Source of the DNA: Pseudomonas sp. ACN8
Lineage (GTDB): Bacteria > Pseudomonadota > Gammaproteobacteria > Pseudomonadales > Pseudomonadaceae
Assembly (NCBI RefSeq): GCF_002303925.1
Contig: NZ_MRCS01000012.1
Span: forward strand, 1-64,000
Reading direction: 5' to 3'
DNA length: 64,000 bases
Positions within the stretch are counted from its first letter, which is position 1. Each line of letters begins with the position of its first letter. The notes beneath the pieces were generated by a model. The model saw nothing but the letters and a program-made list of their open reading frames with translations. It made no database searches and was not told the DNA's origin. This document shows, piece after piece, positions 58,393 through 64,000 of this stretch. A program made the translations under genes and the position numbers.

Positions 58393-59568
58393 ATGCCATC
58401 CGTTATTTCCACCGACGTTCTGATTGTCGGCGCTGGTGTCGCCGGCCTCTGGCTGAATGCGCGCCTGCGTCGCCAGGGTTTTTCGACCGTGCTGGTGGAA
58501 AGCGCCAGCCTCGGCGGCGGGCAGAGTGTGAAGTCCCAGGGCATCATCCACGGCGGTGCCAAATACGCGCTGCATGGTGCCCTGACCGGTGCCTCGGAAG
58601 CCATTGCCGACATGCCGCGCCGCTGGCGTGAAGCCCTGGCCGGTGACGGCGAGCTGGACCTGTCCGGCGTACGCCTGCTGTCCGAGGCCCATTACCTCTG
58701 GTCCCCCGGCACCCTCGCCGGCAACCTCACCAGTTTCTTCGCCAGCAAAGCCGTGCGCGGTCGCGTCGATCAGGTCAAGGGCGAGCAATTGCCGCCAGCC
58801 CTGCAAGACAAGCGCTTCAAGGGCAAGGTCTATCGCCTGGCGGAACTGGTGGTCGACGTGCCGAGCCTGATCCAGCGCCTGGCCGAGCTGGCCGGAGATG
58901 GCTTGCTCGCCGGGCAGAAGATCGAGCCGCTGCTGGAAGGCGGCGTGCTGGTCGGCCTGAAGGTGGACGAGCGCGAGATCCGTGCCCAGCGCATCGTCCT
59001 GAGCGCCGGCGCCGGCACCGCGGTATTGCTTGAAACGCTGGGTCTGAGCCAGCCCGCCATGCAGCGCCGCCCGTTGCACATGATCATCGCCAAGGGGCCA
59101 AGCCTCAAACCGCTGTACGCCCACTGCCTGGGCGGTGGCACCAAACCGCGCATCACCGTGACCACGCACCCGGCGGCGGATGGCCAATGGGTCTGGTACC
59201 TGGGCGGCGATATCGCGGAATCCGAAGGCGTGACCCGTGAGCCCGCCGAGCAGATCGCCACCGCACAGAAAGAACTCGGCCAGTTGCTGCCATGGATCGA
59301 CCTGAGCACAGTGCAATGGGCGACCTTGCGCGTGGATCGCGCCGAGCCCCTGCAATCAGGCCTGACCCGTCCCGACAACGCCTTTGTGGCCGAGGAAGGC
59401 CGACTGCTGGTGGGTTGGCCGACCAAACTCGCCCTGGCGCCGGACTTCGCCGACCGCGTGATCGCCAGCCTGAACCGCGACGGTATCCAGCCAGGCCACC
59501 CGGCAGCGCTGCCTGAATTGCCGAAGCCGCCGATGGGTGTACCTGCCTGGGAGCAACTGCTGCCATGA
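58393..59568 (+). CDS. FAD-dependent oxidoreductase (DAO family)
   Basis: The 391-residue protein starts with an FAD-binding Rossmann motif, DVLIVGAGVAGLWLNARLRRQG, and has SLGGGQSVKSQGIIHGGAKYAL, which resembles the second FAD contact of D-amino-acid and glycerol-3-phosphate oxidases. RIVLSAGAGTAVLLE and the late EEGRLLVGWPTKLAL complete the fold. The substrate is unknown. It ends in an ATGA overlap with the aldo/keto reductase gene, so the two enzymes are made together and may act in one pathway. Confidence 0.87.
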   Translation: MPSVISTDVLIVGAGVAGLWLNARLRRQGFSTVLVESASLGGGQSVKSQGIIHGGAKYALHGALTGASEAIADMPRRWREALAGDGELDLSGVRLLSEAHYLWSPGTLAGNLTSFFASKAVRGRVDQVKGEQLPPALQDKRFKGKVYRLAELVVDVPSLIQRLAELAGDGLLAGQKIEPLLEGGVLVGLKVDEREIRAQRIVLSAGAGTAVLLETLGLSQPAMQRRPLHMIIAKGPSLKPLYAHCLGGGTKPRITVTTHPAADGQWVWYLGGDIAESEGVTREPAEQIATAQKELGQLLPWIDLSTVQWATLRVDRAEPLQSGLTRPDNAFVAEEGRLLVGWPTKLALAPDFADRVIASLNRDGIQPGHPAALPELPKPPMGVPAWEQLLP

Positions 59569-60377
59569 GCCAACCGACCCTGCACGACTTGCATCGCCCG
59601 CTGGGCAGCACCGGCCTGCTGGTTTCCCCCTTGGGCCTGGGCACGGTGAAACTGGGCCGCGACCAAGGGGTGAAGTACCCCAACGGCTTCCGGATTCCCG
59701 ATGACGACGAAGCACGCATGCTGCTCAAACTCGCCCGCGACCTGGGCATCAACCTGATCGACACCGCCCCGGCCTATGGTCGCAGCGAAGAACGCCTCGG
59801 CCCGTTGTTGCGCGGCCAGCGTCAGGACTGGGTGATTGTCAGCAAGGTCGGCGAAGAGTTTGCCGACGGCCAGTCCCGCCACGATTTCAGCGCCGCGCAC
59901 ACGCGAATGTCCGTGGAGCGCAGCCTGCAACGCCTGGAAACCGACTTCATCGACCTGGTGCTGGTGCACTCCGATGGTAACGACCTGGCGATCCTCAATG
60001 ACTGCGAAGCCTACGAGACCCTCGCCGCGCTCAAGGCCGAAGGCAAGATTCGCGGTTTCGGGTTTTCCGGAAAAACCGTCGACGGTGGCCTGAAGGCACT
60101 GGAGCAAGGCGACTGCGCGATGGTCACCTACAATCTGAACGAACAAAACGAGAAGGCCGTCATTGACTATGCTGCTGCACACGGCAAAGCCATTCTGGTC
60201 AAGAAAGCCCTCGCCAGTGGTCATGTCTGCCTGAGTCCGGGCGTGGATCCGGTGCGCGCCAGTTTCGAGTTGTTGTTTGAACATCCGGGTGTTGCCAGTG
60301 CTATTGTCGGGACCATCAATCCGCTGCACCTCGCCCACAATGTCGCGACCGTTGCCCAGGTCCTACGTAGCCACTGA
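59565..60377 (+). CDS. Aldo/keto reductase
   Basis: The 270-residue protein has the TIM-barrel AKR pattern: LGLGTVKLGRDQGVKYPNGF, LGINLIDTAPAYGRSEERLG with the catalytic Asp/Tyr, VIVSKVGEEF with the Lys, LQRLETDFIDLVLVHSDG with the His, and KAEGKIRGFGFSGKT. NADPH is the usual cofactor. Its start codon overlaps the stop of the FAD oxidoreductase. The next gene begins 32 bases later. The physiological substrate is not known. Confidence 0.92.
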   Translation: MSQPTLHDLHRPLGSTGLLVSPLGLGTVKLGRDQGVKYPNGFRIPDDDEARMLLKLARDLGINLIDTAPAYGRSEERLGPLLRGQRQDWVIVSKVGEEFADGQSRHDFSAAHTRMSVERSLQRLETDFIDLVLVHSDGNDLAILNDCEAYETLAALKAEGKIRGFGFSGKTVDGGLKALEQGDCAMVTYNLNEQNEKAVIDYAAAHGKAILVKKALASGHVCLSPGVDPVRASFELLFEHPGVASAIVGTINPLHLAHNVATVAQVLRSH

Positions 60378-60409
60378 CGCCGCCCACGCGGCCTTAAGCA
60401 GGAGCCGAC

Positions 60410-61378
60410 ATGTCGCGTACGCTCATCAGAAAGAACCCGAGCAACTTCAAGACCCTGCCATTATTCGTCGAAGCGACCCCCGAAGGCCTGGCTTATCAGA
60501 GCGTTGGCAGGCCGCTGAATTTCTCCCAGACCCTGCAACGTCGTCGGCCGGTGACGGTCGGCGACAGCGAACGGTTTGCACTGGAACTGGCCAACCTCGG
60601 GGTTTCGGTGCGCCTGACCCTGCATTGGCAGAATCGCGACTATTGGGTGCTGGTGCGCCAACGCCGGCAGGACCGTGGCGATGTGGTGCTCAAGCTGATA
60701 TCCGGATACGTGCCGGCCCACGAACTGAACCTGCCCTTGCACACGGCGATCCAGGAGATAGCCGAAGAATGCCTGCTGGAAACCCCGGAAGGCTGGCTCA
60801 GTGGGCGATTCAACGACACTTGGCTACCGGCGCCCTACTCGGCCGCCCTGCATTACCGTGAAGCCCTGCCGTTTCGCCTGTCGCCACTGTCCGGCTCGGC
60901 GCGACCGGTACGTTGCGCCAACCTGATGCTGATAGAGCGCCCACGGGCTTACGTGCATTTGCCAACGGCGTCGCTGCAACTGATCTACGACTTGCGCCTG
61001 GACGTTCCCAAGGAAGCCAAATCACTGAGCCTGTTCCATGTCGATGAGCGACTGGAAGGCGACCAACTCGTTGCTCGCCTCGACCGCAAGCGCCCCGATC
61101 TGTACTTGATGCCCTTGCAGGACGGCCACCCGATGGCTGAGCTCTACACCTTGAAAAAGGATCAGCTGTACCCCGCCAGCACGCGAGGACTGTACCTGGC
61201 CGAGAGTTTCGCCCAACAGGAGGGCTGGCTGGTTCGCGATGAGCGGATTCGCTGGAAGGACTGGGTGAGACAGCAGGGTCTGACCCCGCCGGGGAAGGAT
61301 TCGGGCCTGGCGCGGTTGCGCGGCAAGGCCAAATTGCTGCTGAAGAAAATCGTGCCGCGTAAAAAAGTCAGCTCCTGA
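60410..61378 (+). CDS. Conserved hypothetical protein with Nudix-like segment
   Basis: The 322-residue protein is of no family that I can name. The ATG at 60410 has CAGGAG upstream. Around residues 100-127 the text GYVPAHE ... QEIAEECLL resembles a Nudix box with two extra residues and with Arg and Gly replaced, so hydrolase activity is doubtful. Elsewhere there are beta-rich stretches (VSVRLTLHWQNRDYWVLVRQ) and a strongly basic C-terminus (KAKLLLKKIVPRKKV). There is no signal peptide or membrane helix. It follows the oxidoreductase and aldo/keto reductase genes on the same strand. Confidence 0.75.
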   Translation: MSRTLIRKNPSNFKTLPLFVEATPEGLAYQSVGRPLNFSQTLQRRRPVTVGDSERFALELANLGVSVRLTLHWQNRDYWVLVRQRRQDRGDVVLKLISGYVPAHELNLPLHTAIQEIAEECLLETPEGWLSGRFNDTWLPAPYSAALHYREALPFRLSPLSGSARPVRCANLMLIERPRAYVHLPTASLQLIYDLRLDVPKEAKSLSLFHVDERLEGDQLVARLDRKRPDLYLMPLQDGHPMAELYTLKKDQLYPASTRGLYLAESFAQQEGWLVRDERIRWKDWVRQQGLTPPGKDSGLARLRGKAKLLLKKIVPRKKVSS

Positions 61379-61393
61379 AGGCGTGCACATAAC

Positions 61394-61497
61394 CCTGTAG
61401 GAGCTGGCTTGCCAGCGATGGTCGTTAACGATGACGCGTATCTACTGATTCAACGCGTGCGCCCTGACTCCATCGCGAGCAAGCTCGCTCCTACAAA
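61394..61497. repeat. Hybrid REPIN (two REP subtypes)
   Basis: The left copy is ctgtaggagctggcttgccagcgatg and the right copy is catcgcgagcaagctcgctcctac. The stems are of two different subtypes, so the outer bases pair but the inner stems do not match each other. It lies between the hypothetical gene and hldE. Confidence 0.85.
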
Positions 61498-61504
61498 AGC
61501 TGCG

Positions 61505-62929
61505 TCACTCGGACTTGCGGATCTTCTCGACAATCGCCGTGGTGGAGCTGTTTTCCACCAGCCCCAGCACTTTCACGGTACCGCCGTAGGCCTTCACGAT
61601 GTCCGCGCCGACCACCTGGTCGATCCCGTAGTCGCCGCCCTTGACCAGCACGTCCGGCTTGACCGCGCTCAGCAGGTTTTCCGGAGTGCCTTCCGAGAAA
61701 CTGATGACCCAGTCCACCGCACCCAGGCCGGCCAGCACCGCCATGCGCCGGTCGACACTGTTGATAGGGCGGCCCGGCCCTTTCAGGCGGCTGACCGATG
61801 CATCGTCGTTGATCGCCACGATCAGGCGATCACCCTGTGCCCGCGCCTGCTCCAGATAGGTCACGTGGCCGGCGTGCAGAATGTCGAAACAACCGTTGGT
61901 GAACACGATCCGCTCGTTGTGCGCGCGGGCATCATCAACCGCCAGCAACAGTTGCTCAAGGCCCAGTACACCGCGTTCGGAACCCTCCTCGCGCTGAATC
62001 GCACGACGCAGTTCCGGCGCACTGATGGCCGCCGTACCGAGCTTGCCAACCACGATGCCCGCCGCCAGGTTGGCCAGGGCTACCGCGTGGGGCAGTTCTT
62101 CGCCAGCGGCAATCGCGGCCGCCAGGGTGGAAATCACCGTGTCGCCGGCACCGGTCACGTCGAACACTTCACGGGCCCGGGCCGGCAAGTGCAGCGCCGG
62201 ATGATCCGGGCGCAGCAAGGTCATGCCGTGCTCGCCACGGGTCACCAGCAAGGCACCGAGGTCCAGGTCGTGCATCAGCTGCGCGCCCTTGCTCACCAAT
62301 TCGTGCTCATCGGCGCAACCACCAACGATGGTTTCGAATTCGTTGAGGTTTGGCGTGATCAGGCTCGCACCACGGTAGATCGAGAAATCCTTGCCCTTGG
62401 GGTCGGCCAGCACCGGAATGCCACGGGCACGGGCGGCCTGGATCAGCGCCTGATGGTTTTTCAGCGCGCCTTTACCGTAGTCGGACAGCACCAGCACCTT
62501 GATGCCTTCGAGCAACTCATCGACCTGCGCGGTCAGCGCCAGCGCGTCGGTGGCGAAGGGTTCTTCGAAGTCGATACGCAGCAATTGCTGGTGACGGCTC
62601 ATGACCCGCAGCTTGACGATGGTCGGCTGGTGCGCAATGCGCTGGAAGATGGCCCGCACGCCGGCGCCCTTGAGGCTGTTGACCAGGCTGTTGGCGGCTT
62701 CATCGTCGCCGGTGACACCGACCAGCGAGGCCGGAGCCCCCAGGGCGGCAATGTTCAAGGCAACGTTAGCAGCACCGCCCGGGCGGTCTTCGATGTGATC
62801 GACCTTGACCACCGGCACCGGTGCCTCAGGAGAAATCCGTGAGGTACCACCATGCCAGTAACGGTCGAGCATGACATCGCCGACTACCAAGACAGGGGCT
62901 TGATCGAATCGCGGCATGGACAACTTCAT
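61505..62929 (-). CDS. hldE: Bifunctional heptose 7-phosphate kinase / heptose 1-phosphate adenyltransferase HldE
   Basis: HldE makes ADP-heptose for the lipopolysaccharide inner core. The 474-residue product has an N-terminal ribokinase-like kinase (VLVVGDVMLDRYWHGGTSRISPEAPVPV, DVTGAGDTVISTLAA) and a C-terminal nucleotidyltransferase (VFTNGCFDILHAGHVTYLEQAR, GGDYGIDQVVGADIV). The ATG at 62929 (MKLSMPRFDQAPVL) is preferred over one four codons upstream. It sits with waaA in this stretch of envelope genes. Confidence 0.97.
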   Translation of the reverse strand: MKLSMPRFDQAPVLVVGDVMLDRYWHGGTSRISPEAPVPVVKVDHIEDRPGGAANVALNIAALGAPASLVGVTGDDEAANSLVNSLKGAGVRAIFQRIAHQPTIVKLRVMSRHQQLLRIDFEEPFATDALALTAQVDELLEGIKVLVLSDYGKGALKNHQALIQAARARGIPVLADPKGKDFSIYRGASLITPNLNEFETIVGGCADEHELVSKGAQLMHDLDLGALLVTRGEHGMTLLRPDHPALHLPARAREVFDVTGAGDTVISTLAAAIAAGEELPHAVALANLAAGIVVGKLGTAAISAPELRRAIQREEGSERGVLGLEQLLLAVDDARAHNERIVFTNGCFDILHAGHVTYLEQARAQGDRLIVAINDDASVSRLKGPGRPINSVDRRMAVLAGLGAVDWVISFSEGTPENLLSAVKPDVLVKGGDYGIDQVVGADIVKAYGGTVKVLGLVENSSTTAIVEKIRKSE

Positions 62930-63076
62930 GGTGCAACCCACATACAGAATGAACAGGGGCGCGATATTAACACAGGGTTGGTGTCGGCTTGTGCGGTGGC
63001 TGCAACCGGATGATTCGCCGGGTTTTATTGCTCAATTTTTGAGCAGGAATTCGTCAGGTGACGACACGCTCCGGCT

Positions 63077-63781
63077 TCATTCAAATCCCAGCATCTCGTA
63101 ATCACGCTGATAGGCCCGCCGCACCAGCCGGCGGGTGCGTACCGTGCAGAACTCACGCGCCAGCATCGGGCGCCGCTGCTGCGACCGGTTGATGTGGGGC
63201 AGCTCTACCGGATAGCCCAATTGCTCGCAAACCAGCCTGAAATCCCGTTCCAGATGCTCCTGGTAGCCGACAAAATCCAGCGCCAGATGGCCCATGGAGT
63301 CCGTCAGGAAATCCGTTTGCGCGGCGAAGTGCAACTGTCGCTGGATCGTCTCCGGGTGCAGCCAGCGGCCCACGAAGTCATCAAAGTCACGGTAGTGGCT
63401 GACCAGTTTCTGCGCCGCGTGATCCCGCTTCCCCAAGGCGTTGCCCCGCAGGAATGCGTAGGCCGAGTAGGCCCTTTCCAGGGGATCGCGAACGAACGCG
63501 AACTTGAAACTGGCGGCAAACTGCTCGGGAAATTGCTGCTCGTACCAGTACAACGGCAAGTGGCCCGGGCTCCAGTCGTCAAACATGGCCGCACAGACAC
63601 TGCTGCCGGCACATTTGGGGACGTGGATGAACAAGCAGGAACGCTGCTCGAAGGGCTTGGGGAAACTGACGCTGGCCGACATCGACTTGTTCACCACTTG
63701 ACGGTCCACGACCGACAGGCGCCCCAGCAGAAAAGCCCGTTGCGACTTGGGCAACAGCTTCCAGAGATAACGTTGCAACAT
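63077..63781 (-). CDS. Sulfotransferase-family protein
   Basis: The protein of 234 residues (from ATG 63781) has the PAPS-binding motifs of sulfotransferases: the 5'-phosphosulfate loop FIHVPKCAGSSVCAAMF and the 3'-phosphate segment FKFAFVRDPLERAYSAYAF. It resembles sulfotransferase family 2, which acts on carbohydrates. No signal peptide is seen. A cytoplasmic enzyme modifying a glycolipid or polysaccharide precursor is possible given the neighbouring hldE, but this is inference. The frame is also open to a TTG at 63820. Neither start has a strong ribosome site, so the start is uncertain. Confidence 0.8.
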   Translation of the reverse strand: MLQRYLWKLLPKSQRAFLLGRLSVVDRQVVNKSMSASVSFPKPFEQRSCLFIHVPKCAGSSVCAAMFDDWSPGHLPLYWYEQQFPEQFAASFKFAFVRDPLERAYSAYAFLRGNALGKRDHAAQKLVSHYRDFDDFVGRWLHPETIQRQLHFAAQTDFLTDSMGHLALDFVGYQEHLERDFRLVCEQLGYPVELPHINRSQQRRPMLAREFCTVRTRRLVRRAYQRDYEMLGFE

Positions 63782-63933
63782 CCAGACACCCGCGGGAAAG
63801 GGATGGCCCTCTCGATTCAAGTCAAAGTTCGTTCAGGAACCTTAACAAGCAAGTTGCCGAGATTTATTCCGGTTTGGTCAAGAAGCGTAAAGGACTGGAT
63901 ACAAATCACCGGGCGCGTTGCGCGCCAGGTGTG

Positions 63934-63962
63934 CGAAAGGGCGAGCCAGGCTCGCCCTTTCG
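63934..63962 (-). terminator. Possible terminator upstream of the sulfotransferase gene
   Basis: CGAAAGGGCGAGCC (63934-63947) and GGCTCGCCCTTTCG (63949-63962) form a nearly perfect palindrome. It follows immediately after a minus-strand stop codon at 63966-63968. There is no T-run on the minus strand side, so its strength is uncertain. Confidence 0.65.
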
Positions 63963-63965
63963 GGG

Positions 63966-64000
63966 TCAGGCGATGTCTTCGGCCGGGGCGTCGAGGCCCA
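63966..64000 (-). CDS. Possible C-terminal end of a further minus-strand gene
   Basis: The last bases read on the minus strand as GLDAPAEDIA followed by TGA, just before a hairpin. This could be the end of the gene preceding the sulfotransferase. In Pseudomonas msbA, the lipid A flippase, is commonly found next to hldE, so msbA is the guess, but ten residues are too few to identify it. Confidence 0.35.
   Translation of the reverse strand, partial: GLDAPAEDIA

Overview
The window reads as chromosomal DNA of a Pseudomonas, most likely of the P. fluorescens group. The supporting signs are a high G+C content, the gene order tsaE-amiB-mutL-miaA-hfq-hflX-hflK-hflC-hisZ-purA, the block orn-rsgA-motAB-HDOD-rhodanese-psd-serB, the parC/parE/cpdA/nudF/thiC/tolC block, and at least nine intergenic REP/REPIN palindromes built on GTGGGAGCGAGC or GTAGGAGCGAGC. 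Gene identities come from motifs and family recognition in the translated sequence. No database search was possible.

Layout. 1-2291: end of an ABC-transporter permease and a chemotaxis receptor. 2442-15362 (minus strand): the conserved hfq superoperon, covering cell-wall amidase, mismatch repair, tRNA modification, the RNA chaperone, the FtsH modulators HflK/HflC, HisZ and PurA, with the metabolite-repair enzyme Nnr at its head. queG is divergent from nnr. 16528-26613 (minus strand): an accessory three-gene block between queG and orn. It holds a 1619-residue RHS protein with an unrecognised C-terminal domain, a beta-rich protein of unknown function, and a 1338-residue leucine-rich-repeat protein resembling dermonecrotic-toxin/NEL effectors but lacking the ligase end. 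A UPF0126 (TRIC-like) channel gene lies upstream. 27529-29209: orn and rsgA.

29410-31270 (plus strand): the most interesting locus. It is a compact three-gene operon, TIR-like protein, caspase-like protease, second TIR protein, with junctions of +2 bases and a one-base overlap. It is inserted between rsgA and motB and closed by a bidirectional terminator. The TIR plus caspase-like pair is the composition of the recently described type IV Thoeris anti-phage system, in which a TIR enzyme makes a cyclic ADP-ribose signal that activates the protease. The second, differently built TIR gene is the unusual part.

31322-48695: motility stators with a sigma-28-type promoter, HDOD protein, rhodanese, phosphatidylserine decarboxylase, phosphoserine phosphatase, an SMP_2/YtjB-type membrane protein with a cyclase-like tail, a PqiC-like lipoprotein, topoisomerase IV (parC, parE) and small conserved genes, then cpdA and relatives. 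48686-55496: ADP-ribose pyrophosphatase, a lipoprotein, and the thiamin block (TPP riboswitch, thiC, putative HMP transporter cytX), then a TolC-family channel. 55580-64000: lipopolysaccharide core genes (waaA, hldE), a LysR/SMR divergent pair, an oxidoreductase/aldo-keto reductase/unknown trio, a sulfotransferase-like gene, and possibly the last codons of a further gene.

TTG start codons are inferred for hflX, serB, cpdA and cytX, and a GTG start for the chemotaxis receptor and the YtjB-like gene. No rRNA, tRNA, CRISPR array, transposase or integrase was seen.
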